A stretch of DNA of 64,000 nt from Acidovorax carolinensis (lineage in GTDB: Bacteria > Pseudomonadota > Gammaproteobacteria > Burkholderiales > Burkholderiaceae_C), in contig NZ_CP021361.1 of assembly GCF_002157145.1 (NCBI RefSeq), forward strand, positions 3,748,501-3,812,500, in the 5' to 3' direction. The notes under the pieces were generated by a model. That model did no database searches, had not been told where the DNA came from, and worked only from the letters and a program-made list of their open reading frames with translations. This document shows, one piece after another, positions 35,459-43,979 of the stretch (position 1 is its first letter; each line of letters starts with the position of its first letter). A program made the translations under genes and the position numbers.

Positions 35459-36903
35459 GGCAGAAGCTCCACAGTCAAAAAATGGGCTGCCATGGCTGCG
35501 ACGATCATGGCGAGCACCGTCAGGCGGCTGCCGCGGTCTTTGATGGCATAGACAACCGGGTCGTCGTGCATCTCACCGCGTGATGTCTTGACCCACAGGC
35601 GGGCCATCCAATACACCAGCCCAATGGCCACCAACCACAGCATTTGCGGGGTGGCGTAGCGTGCCTGGGTCTCGGGGGCGCTGATGAACAGGCCGAACAC
35701 CACCACGGCACAGAGTGCTGCGCCCACACCCAGCGGCCACAGCACCACCAGGTCGCTTACCCGGTAGTCGCGTCCCCGGGTGGCACCCGCGCCGGCCTCT
35801 TTCAACGACACCAGCTCTGCACAGCGCTTGACCAATGCCAGGCTCAGGAACAGGAAGGCCGAAAACGCCAGCAACCAGGAACTGGTGGCCACACCGATCG
35901 CCACGGAACCAGCCAGTATGCGAATGGTGTAGAGAAGCGACAGCATGAGCACATCCATCAACACGTATTCCTTGATGACCCAGCTATAGAAACTGGTCAA
36001 CACCAGATACGTCACCAGCATCCACAAAAACCCGCGCGATACGGTGCTGGCCAGGAAAAGGGACAAGACCAGAGCAATGCCCGCCACAAGGAGCCCATGC
36101 AGGATGGGCAGCGCGCCACAGGCAAAGGGGCGCAGGCGTTTGCGGGGGTGAGAGCGGTCGCTTTCAAGGTCCCACAGGTCGTTGACGATATAGGTCGCTG
36201 ACGCAGCGAGGGAAAAAGCCAAAAAGGCCAGCACCATGCTGCCCAGCTTGTAGACATCGGTGAATGCGAATGTGGTGAGCAGCGGGACGAACAGCAACAG
36301 GTTCTTGATCCATTGGTGCACCCGCAATGCCCGCAGCCACACGGCCATGCCGCTGCTCTGCTTCGGGTATTCGCGTTCGATCGGCACATCGCGTCGCACC
36401 AGCGCCGCCGTGCTTTGCGCCACACCCACCAGGATCGCCGCCCTGGCCTGCTTCCAGATGGGAAGGTCGGCCCTGGAATCGCCCGCATACACAAAAGCCT
36501 CGCCCACGTTTTCCTGGATCGCCTTGAGTTTCGCCAGGCCCTTCAGGTTGCTGCCGGCGTGGGTGGCAAGCACCTTGTCAAAAATGCCCAGATGCCTGGA
36601 AACCTCGTCGGCGGTCGTGTGGTGCGCCGCCGTGGCCAGGACGATCTGACGCCCCCTGGATTTTTCCGCTTGGAGATACGCCAGCAGCGGCGCGCAATAG
36701 GGAATTTTTTGGGCGTCAATGGCGACGCGCGCCGAGATGGCATCCTTGAACCCTGACCGGCCCCGCATCAGCCACAAAGGCAACCACAGAAGGCTGACCG
36801 GAGAATGCTTGAGCAGGCGAACCAAGGACTCCAGCAAAGTGTCGGTGGGCGTGAGGGTGCCGTCCAGGTCCACGACCAACGGCAAGTTCGATGTATCCCC
36901 CAT
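35455..36903 (-). CDS. HAD-phosphatase/UbiA-prenyltransferase fusion
   Basis: The 482-residue protein joins a HAD domain to a UbiA-type membrane prenyltransferase. In the first ~190 residues LVVDLDGTLTPTD holds the catalytic Asp pair and YAGDSRADLPIW is motif IV. The second domain has eight to nine helices and the metal motif NDLWDLESDRSHPRKRLRP. Its closest known role is decaprenyl-phosphate phosphoribosyltransferase, with the HAD part possibly removing the 5-phosphate. The product would be a polyprenyl-phosphate sugar. ATG 36903 was chosen since it gives a compact start before the HAD motif, with CGAAGGGGCG context nearby in the leader. Confidence 0.8.
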   Translation of the reverse strand: MGDTSNLPLVVDLDGTLTPTDTLLESLVRLLKHSPVSLLWLPLWLMRGRSGFKDAISARVAIDAQKIPYCAPLLAYLQAEKSRGRQIVLATAAHHTTADEVSRHLGIFDKVLATHAGSNLKGLAKLKAIQENVGEAFVYAGDSRADLPIWKQARAAILVGVAQSTAALVRRDVPIEREYPKQSSGMAVWLRALRVHQWIKNLLLFVPLLTTFAFTDVYKLGSMVLAFLAFSLAASATYIVNDLWDLESDRSHPRKRLRPFACGALPILHGLLVAGIALVLSLFLASTVSRGFLWMLVTYLVLTSFYSWVIKEYVLMDVLMLSLLYTIRILAGSVAIGVATSSWLLAFSAFLFLSLALVKRCAELVSLKEAGAGATRGRDYRVSDLVVLWPLGVGAALCAVVVFGLFISAPETQARYATPQMLWLVAIGLVYWMARLWVKTSRGEMHDDPVVYAIKDRGSRLTVLAMIVAAMAAHFLTVELLP

Positions 36904-37643
36904 CCGCCCCTCCTTCAATGTGTGAGGCAAGTTGTAGCAGATATCCCCGAAAATCCCGCTTTCTTTCTGCGCGCCACAACCCCATTGATCACACAAGAAA
37001 CGGACCAAAATGAACGCCGATAAAGCGTGAAATGCTATTTAATTAATAGCTTTTAACCGGGTTGCAGTGTGGATGAAACCGACCAGCACGTCATGGTGCT
37101 GATGACGGCGATTCGAAATTGCGCCGGAAACGGGCGTGCACAAGCCCGGCTAACGCAAATATGTTTAAAGATGTTGCAAGCAGGTGGAGCAGCCCATGCC
37201 CGCTTTCCGACGTGTATGCAGGCCTGAACGCAGTAGTGGCTTCGGTGAAGCGGGTGGCTTTTTTACGCTGATTTAACCCCTTCAACCGCATACCCAACCT
37301 GGGTTCAGTGCTACACGTTTTTTCCGTTTGGCACCATGCACCCAAAACTTTGCAAGTGCTTCGAACGGAGCCTATCCATAGGCTAAACAGGGAAAAACTC
37401 TATTTTCTCGCTGTGACAACCAGTTTCGTCTGGGGTCATACCCTCTCGGACAATCGCTCGTCTGCTGTAGGCCGAAACAGACCTTTTCTGTAGTCAACGC
37501 CCATAAACCCCACAAATTTCGCGGCGCCAGTTACTGCTGGCGTGCCGCCATTCCGGCCTGAATCCACAGAGTCACACTGCATCGGCATAAACCTTTTGCC
37601 GAAACACCTCTGCAACACCATCCCATTGAACGGTCCAATTCAC
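36904..37643. other. 740-base gap between ubiA-type gene and lipoprotein gene
   Basis: Divergent genes flank this AT-richer stretch, which should carry promoters both ways. A palindromic AT element GCTATTTAATTAATAGC lies at 37034-37050. A leftward ORF of 84 codons at 37091-37345 has no recognisable features and is not supported. No RNA gene or clear promoter box was identified. Confidence 0.4.
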
Positions 37644-40004
37644 ATGATCACTGCGCCCGCACACCCCCCCACAATCAGACACGATTGTCGCAACGGGATT
37701 ACAAGTCTTCTACTTCTAGCCACCCTGTCTGCATGCGGGGGCGGCGGCGACAGCGCTGCACTTGGACTGGAATCCGCGCAAGCGTCCGAATCCGCTCTGG
37801 AACTTCAGCGACAGCGCCAACGCACCTCTTCCACACCATCGACCCAAACCGTTTCGACCCCTGGCATCGTTACAACCCCTGGCATCGTTTCCACGCCGGG
37901 CATCATTTCCACGCCGGGCATCGTTCCTACCCCAGCTCCAGCTCCAGCTCCAGCTCCAGCTCCAGCTCCAGCTCCAGCTCCAGCTCCAGCTCCAGTTCTG
38001 CCGCCGGCCCCGACCCCAATTGCCAAAGCCCCCTTTAGCTGCGCGGCCGGTGCCATTACCTGTGTCGAAGTGGCCTCCACCAGCACCCAGGCGCAGGCCA
38101 GTTTGCCTGTCACCTTTGGCCAACCCTTCAAAGCGGGTGATTGGTTGCACACAACGCAAGGGCTTGTGGCCCAGGTAGGCGGAGCGACCATTCCCTTGCA
38201 GGCCGATGAAATCTCGTCGCACCGCGACGGTTCTGCCCGCTTCGCCGTCCTTAGCGCGCAGCTGAGCAACGTCCAGCCTGGCGAAGCCCGCATCATCAAC
38301 ATCTTCCCTGGTGCAAAGGTCAACAGCACCCCCAGCGTGCCCGCATCCCCAGACTGGAACCTGGAACTCGAAGCCCAGGTGTACGACGCCAACGGCAACG
38401 TCACTGCCACGCTGGTAGCACAACCACAAAGCCAACTCGTCACGCAAATCGCCAGCACCACCGGCCGCCGCCTGGCCGGCGCTGTGGCCACCGAGTACAC
38501 CGTCGCACTGCCCTTCAAGAACAAGGCCACCGGCACCCCGCACCCGCACTTGAGCGCCCGGTTGCACACCCGCCTGACGGATGGCGGCCAGCGCATTCGC
38601 ACCGACGTGGTCATGGAGAACACCCGCACCTGGACGGCCAGCCCGGGCAACATCACCTACTCGTTCGCCGTCAAACGCAACGGCAGCACGATCTACACCC
38701 AGCCCAAGTTCACCCACTACCACCACGCGCGGTGGCACAAGGTGCTATGGACCGGCTCGTTGGCCGAGCCCAAAGCCCGCGTGCGCCACAATATGCCGTA
38801 CTTCATGGCGAGCAAAGCCGTCTGGAATTACGACCTGAACATCCAAATCCCCGCCAGCGTCCTGGACAACGACTACAGCCGCTTGACAAAAGCTCGTGCT
38901 GACCAAGCTGCACTGGGCCCGATGGGCAATGTCATGGTGGAGCCCTATTTTCCAATGACAGGTGGGCGCGACGATATTGGCCCCTACCCGCGGTGGACGG
39001 TGAATTACTTGTTGAGCCAAGACTCCAGCGCACTTGAAGTGATGTTGGCCAACGCAGACGCTGCGGCGGCCGTGAATACACACTATCGAGACGAGGCCAC
39101 AGGCTACCCCCTTGATCTTGATCGCTACCCCAACGTCTCGATCACTCCAGAATGGTCAAGTCCTGTCTTGCCGGCAGTAGTAGACGGCACCACCATCTGG
39201 ACACCGGACGTGGCTCACCAATCATCTTTTGCATATGTGCCCTATCTGGTGACAGGGGACACCTTTTATTTAGACGAAATGATGTTCTGGACCGCCTGGA
39301 ATGCAGCGACACCAAACCCGGGCTACCGGGGTGCTGGCCTCGGACTAGCCATAGACAATCAGGTGCGCGGCCAAGCCTGGGCGATGCGCTCTTTGGGTGA
39401 AACCTATCGCGCACTGCCAGACAACCACCCTCGCAAGAGCTACTTTGACAATCGCCTGAAAGTTAACTTGGATTGGTATGCCAAGGTATACCCTTTGAAT
39501 CCCAGTGCCGCTACGCTTTATCCGCTCAATGCACTGCCAAAACCCGACCAACAAGATGTCACCGGGCCATGGCAAAACGACTATTTCGGCATCGTGATGG
39601 CCCAGTTGGCAGAAAACAATGAGCCGAATGCCTACACGACACTGGCGTGGATCAGCAAATTCAACGTGGGTCGTTTTAATGCTGAAGCCCAAGGGTTCTG
39701 CACTGCATATGCCGCAGGCTATTACTTTAGTACCAGGAACTCGAGCAACAATCCATACACATCTTGGCGAGATCTTTTCCAGGCCAATTTCCCTGGTGAA
39801 ACCTGCAACACAGGGATGGTCATTGCGGGCTATCCAGCGTCGTCTGATGGATATGCAGCGAGTGCTCGTGCAGCGTTGGCCTCAGCGTTCAACGGTGGCA
39901 TCACTGATGCAGGATCAACATATGCAAAATGGCGTGCGATGACACCAGCGATGGACGCCGACATGTCTAGAAACCCAACTTGGGCCATCGTACCAAGACC
40001 TTGA
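37644..40004 (+). CDS. Large surface lipoprotein, possible polysaccharide lyase (RIFT-barrel type)
   Basis: The 786-residue protein has a lipoprotein signal (SLLLLATLSACGGGG, lipobox Cys at about residue 31), and four tandem TPGIVx units (37857-37928). A (Pro-Ala)n linker encoded by ten perfect CCAGCT copies follows. Then comes a region like the PcRGLX/YetA N-terminal RIFT barrel (LPVTFGQPFKAGDWL, IPLQADEISSHRDGSARFA) and a helical toroid-like half (GPYPRWTVNYLLSQDS, FYLDEMMFWTAWNA). That would fit a lyase or surface enzyme acting on the locus polysaccharide. The second half is more AT-rich than the first. The family call is tentative. A terminator follows. Confidence 0.65.
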   Translation: MITAPAHPPTIRHDCRNGITSLLLLATLSACGGGGDSAALGLESAQASESALELQRQRQRTSSTPSTQTVSTPGIVTTPGIVSTPGIISTPGIVPTPAPAPAPAPAPAPAPAPAPAPVLPPAPTPIAKAPFSCAAGAITCVEVASTSTQAQASLPVTFGQPFKAGDWLHTTQGLVAQVGGATIPLQADEISSHRDGSARFAVLSAQLSNVQPGEARIINIFPGAKVNSTPSVPASPDWNLELEAQVYDANGNVTATLVAQPQSQLVTQIASTTGRRLAGAVATEYTVALPFKNKATGTPHPHLSARLHTRLTDGGQRIRTDVVMENTRTWTASPGNITYSFAVKRNGSTIYTQPKFTHYHHARWHKVLWTGSLAEPKARVRHNMPYFMASKAVWNYDLNIQIPASVLDNDYSRLTKARADQAALGPMGNVMVEPYFPMTGGRDDIGPYPRWTVNYLLSQDSSALEVMLANADAAAAVNTHYRDEATGYPLDLDRYPNVSITPEWSSPVLPAVVDGTTIWTPDVAHQSSFAYVPYLVTGDTFYLDEMMFWTAWNAATPNPGYRGAGLGLAIDNQVRGQAWAMRSLGETYRALPDNHPRKSYFDNRLKVNLDWYAKVYPLNPSAATLYPLNALPKPDQQDVTGPWQNDYFGIVMAQLAENNEPNAYTTLAWISKFNVGRFNAEAQGFCTAYAAGYYFSTRNSSNNPYTSWRDLFQANFPGETCNTGMVIAGYPASSDGYAASARAALASAFNGGITDAGSTYAKWRAMTPAMDADMSRNPTWAIVPRP
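37857..37928 (+). repeat. Four 18-base tandem repeats encoding TPGIVx
   Basis: Units start at 37857, 37875, 37893 and 37911 and encode TPGIVT, TPGIVS, TPGIIS and TPGIVP. They lie in the lipoprotein just before the Pro-Ala linker and differ at wobble positions, so they are not a recent slippage product. Confidence 0.85.
37932..37991 (+). repeat. Perfect (CCAGCT)10 microsatellite encoding Pro-Ala
   Basis: Ten exact hexamers code for a rigid Pro-Ala spacer in the lipoprotein. As the unit is six bases, slippage changes linker length by two residues without breaking the frame. Confidence 0.95.
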
Positions 40005-40072
40005 CTGGATGCCCCGAAGTGCCGCGCAGGTGCGGCAATGCATGTCGGTTATGCCCGCTATGGGCATTATGG

Positions 40073-40107
40073 AAAAAGGGAACGTGTTCAACGCGTTCCC
40101 TTTTTTT
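40073..40107 (+). terminator. Rho-independent terminator after the lipoprotein gene
   Basis: GGGAACG at 40078-40084 pairs with CGTTCCC at 40094-40100 and is followed by seven T (40101-40107). The A run before the stem also lets it act leftward. The IS element starts ten bases further on. Confidence 0.85.
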
Positions 40108-40156
40108 CATATTTTGTTGAACCGCCCCGGTTTTCGTGGAGGCCAGTTGGTTTAAG

Positions 40157-41008
40157 TCAGGCCACCATCATGGCAGTCTGACTGGCGAGTTGCCGGTAGT
40201 AGTTTGCCTCAGCTTCTACAGGCGGGATGTACCCGATGGGTTCGAGCAGCCTGTGATGGTTGAACCAGGCCACCCATTCCAGCGTGGCCAGCTCCACGGC
40301 CTCCTTGGTCTTCCAGGGGGCGCGGCGATGTATCAGCTCGGCCTTGTAGAGCCCGTTGATCGTCTCGGCCAGCGCGTTGTCATAGCTGTCACCCTTGCTG
40401 CCCACCGAGGGCTCTATGCCCGCCTCGGCCAGGCGTTCGCTGTACCGGATGCTGACGTATTGCGAGCCGCGATCCGAGTGATGGACCAGGCTGCTGCCCT
40501 GCTCGGGTTGGCGTGCGTACAACGCCTGCTCCAGCGCATCGAGCACGAAGTCCGTTCGCATCGAACTGCTGACTCGCCAACCAACGATGCGACGGGCAAA
40601 CACGTCGATGACGAAGGCCACGTACAGCCAGCCCTGCCAGGTCGAGACATAGGTGAAGTCGCTGACCCATAACTGGTTCGGCCGCTCGGCCCGGAACTGC
40701 CGGTTGACCCGGTCCAGCGGGCATGGCGCCTTGGCATCACCGACAGTTGTGCGCACGACCTTGCCACGCATCACGCCGCGCAGCCCCAGCTTGCGCATCA
40801 ATCGCTCGACCGTGCAGCGAGCCACGACAACACCTTCGCGCCCCAGTTGGCGCCACACCTTGTCAGCGCCGTAGACCTGCATGTTGGCCTGCCAAACGCG
40901 TTGAATCTGCGGCACTAACTGCTCATCGCGCAGAGCCCGCTCACAACGCCTGTGGGGCTCGCGCAGCAGCGCAGCATGTCTTCGATAAGCCGACGGGGCA
41001 ATCTGCAA
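40157..41008 (-). CDS. IS3-family transposase OrfB (rve integrase domain)
   Basis: The 283-codon frame encodes the catalytic half. A helical N-terminus with LMRKLGLRGVMRGK precedes the DDE core: D in LWVSDFTYVSTWQGWLYVAF, D in SLVHHSDRGSQYVSIRYS and E in DSYDNALAETINGLYK. The frame is open upstream of this Met, and a -1 slip on TTTTTC (plus-strand 41101-41106) would join OrfA to it, giving the usual OrfAB transposase. The C-terminal NHHRLLEPIGYIPPVEAE is typical of the family. Confidence 0.93.
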   Translation of the reverse strand: MQIAPSAYRRHAALLREPHRRCERALRDEQLVPQIQRVWQANMQVYGADKVWRQLGREGVVVARCTVERLMRKLGLRGVMRGKVVRTTVGDAKAPCPLDRVNRQFRAERPNQLWVSDFTYVSTWQGWLYVAFVIDVFARRIVGWRVSSSMRTDFVLDALEQALYARQPEQGSSLVHHSDRGSQYVSIRYSERLAEAGIEPSVGSKGDSYDNALAETINGLYKAELIHRRAPWKTKEAVELATLEWVAWFNHHRLLEPIGYIPPVEAEANYYRQLASQTAMMVA

Positions 41009-41064
41009 GACCTTGCAGAGCGGCTCGACCCCGAAGGTATCGCGATGCTTGTCAATGAAGTCCT

Positions 41065-41388
41065 TCAGGACTTGAGTCGGCGGTCGAGCTCCGCCTGGGC
41101 GAAAAACGCGCTGGCCAGCTTCAGTATCTCGTTGGCCCGGCGCAACTCCTTGACCTCGCGCTCCAGATCCTTGACCCGCTGCGCCTCGCTAGTGGTGACG
41201 CCTTCGCGCACGCCAGTATCGACTTCGACACGCTTGACCCATTCATGCTGCGTTTGCGGCACGCAGCCAATCTTGGGGGCGATGGATTCAATGGCAGCCC
41301 ATAACGATGGGTACTCCCCCCGGTGCTCCTGCACTAATCTCACCGCACGTTCACGGACTTCGGGTGAGAACTTGTTTGACTTCTTCAT
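41065..41388 (-). CDS. IS3-family OrfA (helix-turn-helix, leucine zipper)
   Basis: The 107-residue protein begins [18 protein letters not shown] with a transposase_8 helix-turn-helix ([12 protein letters not shown]). It then has a heptad-like zipper ([19 protein letters not shown]) leading to [12 protein letters not shown], where the slippery TTTTTC lies. Alone it probably represses or modulates transposition; fused to OrfB by -1 frameshifting it directs end binding. Confidence 0.92.
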   Translation of the reverse strand: MKKSNKFSPEVRERAVRLVQEHRGEYPSLWAAIESIAPKIGCVPQTQHEWVKRVEVDTGVREGVTTSEAQRVKDLEREVKELRRANEILKLASAFFAQAELDRRLKS

Positions 41389-41438
41389 GGCTCAATCCTC
41401 TCAGAGAAAAGAGCCTCCTCAAAAACCGGGGCGGTTCA

Positions 41439-41749
41439 TGTTGCCAAGTGGACTGTCGCAAACGCTGGTTCGCCTACCCCGGCAATCTTCGACATGTGAA
41501 CACAATGGGATCAAGCTGCATGGATCGAGTAGGCGCAGCAGGTTACGGGCAACGACTCCATGTGCGGGCGCAAGCTGAGTGAACAACTCCGTCTGCGGCA
41601 GTTGTTGCTCAGACAGGCACTTGGACATACGATCTCTGCGGACGGCCGAGCAGGAATTGCCTCGGAGTGCCGGTCGAATCCCCTCCTTCCTTGAAATATC
41701 GGGTGCTGCGCTTCAGACATGAATCCGCCCCATACCACCGAAAATACTT
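41439..41749. other. 311-base gap after the IS element
   Basis: This stretch lies between the right IS end and the 41750 gene. Short ORFs on both strands have no recognisable features, and no terminator, RNA or promoter box stands out. It may hold the promoter of the 41750 gene. Removing the IS would join it directly to the lipoprotein terminator. Confidence 0.35.
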
Positions 41750-42556
41750 ATGCGCGTGTGTATTGCCCTGTTCGGCTTGAATCGCTCACTTCCATGGACA
41801 CACAGAAGCATTCAAAACAACTTGATACATCCGCTGATGCAATACGGCGCACAAGTCAAATTATTCGGGCACTTCAATATTCCACAGGGCATCAATAACC
41901 CGCGCAGCGGCGAAAACGTAGGCTCGTTCAAGAACCGCGGAGTCGATCTACTTCAGTTTGATCAGGTCATCATGGCGCCGCAGAGAGATGAGGAAAATGC
42001 AGTCTTGCTTGAAACATTCAAACATCACGACTTGCAGAGCAATGACCCTACCACCAACTCACACCGAAACCTCATTAACCAATACCGCAGCCTGCAAGCC
42101 GTAATGCAAATGATAAAAAATGCAGAGGGCGATGAAATAGACGCCATATTATTTGCCCGCCCTGATGTCGAATATTTGGATCAACTCGTGCCGGCAGATG
42201 CATTGCCAAAGTTGCTAGATGGTCGATTTGACCTGTTGACACCTACATGGCAGCGTTGGGGTGGGCTCAACGATAGGGTTTGCATGTGCAACCTGCGCGC
42301 CGCAAAAGTTTATGCCGACAGAATATCTATAATTAACGACGTGGTTGCAACAAACAAACCAATGAACGCCGAATCGATTCTATTGCACACGGTTCAAAAT
42401 AATTTATTGAAGAACGGGGACTTATCTCTCCGTGGAGTCCGGGTAAGAGCCACTGGGTACACAGTCGATGAAGGACTTGACCTCGACTACTTCACACGGC
42501 TCCGATTCTTCAAACGAAGGGTTATCAGCAAAATTCGGCGCACGCTCAATCAATAA
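41750..42556 (+). CDS. Unrecognised protein, glycosyltransferase-like, AT-rich gene
   Basis: The 268-residue soluble protein begins MRVCIALFGLNRSLPW, has no signal or membrane helix, and includes DEIDAILFARPDVEYL with a D-x-D-like centre and TPTWQRWGGLNDRVCMCN. The pattern resembles glycan-locus transferases that start with such an N-terminal beta strand, but I cannot name the family. The DNA is clearly more AT-rich than the rest of the window, suggesting recent acquisition. It converges on the GT4 gene 12 bases away. Confidence 0.6.
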   Translation: MRVCIALFGLNRSLPWTHRSIQNNLIHPLMQYGAQVKLFGHFNIPQGINNPRSGENVGSFKNRGVDLLQFDQVIMAPQRDEENAVLLETFKHHDLQSNDPTTNSHRNLINQYRSLQAVMQMIKNAEGDEIDAILFARPDVEYLDQLVPADALPKLLDGRFDLLTPTWQRWGGLNDRVCMCNLRAAKVYADRISIINDVVATNKPMNAESILLHTVQNNLLKNGDLSLRGVRVRATGYTVDEGLDLDYFTRLRFFKRRVISKIRRTLNQ

Positions 42557-42568
42557 GTGCCACAACAG

Positions 42569-43648
42569 TCAATTTGCCTCAACCAACGAATCGTTACAGA
42601 TATCTCGGAGCGCAGCGGCAAAACGATGAGCAAACGCCTCATTTCCATAGAGTTGCACCACCCGCTCTCTCGCCAACCGCCCCATTTGCTCCATACGATT
42701 GTTATCAGCCAGTAGTGCTTTGACCGCCGTGCGCAAGGCTAGAGCGTCTCCGACAGGTACAACATCTGCGGTTTTTCCGGGTTCCAGGTAATCTCGAATA
42801 GGAGGATTGTCGCTGATCACCAAAGCTTTCCCCATCGCCATGGATTCCAGAACGCTGCCTACACCACTTACATTCAAAGTCTCCGATAAAGGGATCACGA
42901 CAATACTAGCTTTCGCGTACAAATCCCTCAACTCACGGAAACTGACACGCTTCGAAATCTGTCGCACCCTCAAGCGTGCTCCTTCCGGCAGCTCTACTTT
43001 GCTACGTGTCTTGAGGACGAGTTCAATGTCCAGCGGCGCCAATGCCTCGATCAATGTTGGCCAATCCCGTCCGTGGTCGTCTCCTATAGCTAAAACTGGC
43101 CCCTGCGGCTGAGCAGGTTCAGGCTGATAAAAATCAGTATCTACGCTTTGCCAAATCATCTTCGCCTTGTCACCGGCATGCCAGCGCGCCTCAAGATAAC
43201 TCTGTTGCTGAGATGACAGCAGCAATATGTTATCAACCCGAGGAACCGTTAAATTCTGCAACAAGCGTCTGGGCCGCCAAACCTCGTCAGGCGCTATATC
43301 CCACATAATCAACTTCGGCTTAAAGGGAATCAATGAACGCAGGAATGAGAGCACCGTGGCTGAACTCTCAAAAACAGAAATAACAACATCAACCTTGCGA
43401 CGGCCAAACAGCACTTTGATAGCTCGAACGGGATCCAGCCCTCTATATATAGGATGCCTGTGCACCAGAGGAATCCATTTCGGAACCCCTGGATCGATCA
43501 ACTCTACATCAATACCATGATTATTGGCGAGCAAATCAAAGAACACCACAGGATCGGGGCATTCTCCATGGACAAATGTTTCCATACCAGGAAGCCATTC
43601 TTCTGGCGGAATCAGAACAACTTTCAATCGTTTTGAATCGGCAATCAT
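42569..43648 (-). CDS. Glycosyltransferase family 4-like protein
   Basis: The 359-residue protein has a GT-B layout. The C-terminal donor half has GPVLAIGDDHGRDWPTLIEA, ASIVVIPLSETLNVSGVGS and the ESMAMGKALVISDNP acidic motif, with E in VLESMAMGKA. ATG 43648, preceded by GGAGAG, is favoured over an upstream TTG at 43669. The gene is AT-rich like its neighbour at 41750. It faces left, opposite to the flanking genes on both sides, which suggests insertion as a cassette. Confidence 0.82.
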   Translation of the reverse strand: MIADSKRLKVVLIPPEEWLPGMETFVHGECPDPVVFFDLLANNHGIDVELIDPGVPKWIPLVHRHPIYRGLDPVRAIKVLFGRRKVDVVISVFESSATVLSFLRSLIPFKPKLIMWDIAPDEVWRPRRLLQNLTVPRVDNILLLSSQQQSYLEARWHAGDKAKMIWQSVDTDFYQPEPAQPQGPVLAIGDDHGRDWPTLIEALAPLDIELVLKTRSKVELPEGARLRVRQISKRVSFRELRDLYAKASIVVIPLSETLNVSGVGSVLESMAMGKALVISDNPPIRDYLEPGKTADVVPVGDALALRTAVKALLADNNRMEQMGRLARERVVQLYGNEAFAHRFAAALRDICNDSLVEAN

Positions 43649-43979
43649 CAACCACTCTCCATTATTCAAAAATCATTCCAGACGCAATTCGAAATTTCAC
43701 ACCGATAATTGCAGAAATTGTCCACGCGATAACAACGACTGCAAATTCACGAGTGAAATTTCTACTTCTCACGGCCCTGATCGAGAACGCCGCAGCCGTT
43801 TCCACAGCGCCTATCTTGAACACTGCAGTTACTTTACATAGCAATCACGCAGTTTGCGCGAAATTTTGAAGAACAACATCAATCAATTCAAGAAAAGACG
43901 TGCAAACGATGACTGAACCTGTAGGATGGGCAGGCCAAGCACCGCCCAGGTGACCATGTGGCTCTGAAGAAACTGCAAC
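43649..43979. other. 331-base gap upstream of the flippase gene
   Basis: AT-rich divergent region between the GT4 gene and the flippase. It should carry promoters for both, but none is clear. Short ORFs here on both strands are not supported. Composition returns to GC-rich toward the flippase. Confidence 0.35.

Larger units (their letters stand above)
40118..41438 (-). mobile_element. Complete IS3-family insertion sequence (1321 bp)
   Basis: The ends are perfect 17-base inverted repeats, TGAACCGCCCCGGTTTT at 40118-40134 and its complement at 41422-41438. A 3-base target duplication TGT flanks them (40115-40117 and 41439-41441). Two overlapping-frame ORFs inside encode OrfA and OrfB. With intact ends, duplication and ORFs the element looks recent and potentially active. 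It sits between the lipoprotein terminator and the 41750 gene and breaks no recognisable gene. Confidence 0.93.

Noticed and set aside
36969-36982. GC-N10-CC spacing upstream of the HAD-UbiA gene
   Set aside because: Spacing fits a -24/-12 promoter but the flanking bases match the consensus poorly.
37091-37345. Leftward 84-codon ORF in the 740-base gap
   Set aside because: It has no ribosome site or recognisable features and a typical chance composition.
37857-37991. CRISPR-like tandem repeats
   Set aside because: The units are 18 and 6 bases, contiguous and in frame with a coding sequence; there are no spacers.
37716-38738. Leftward ORF with long Gly-Ala and Trp-Ser runs
   Set aside because: The runs are the CCAGCT repeat read on the other strand and in other frames; the lipoprotein frame has a signal and domains.
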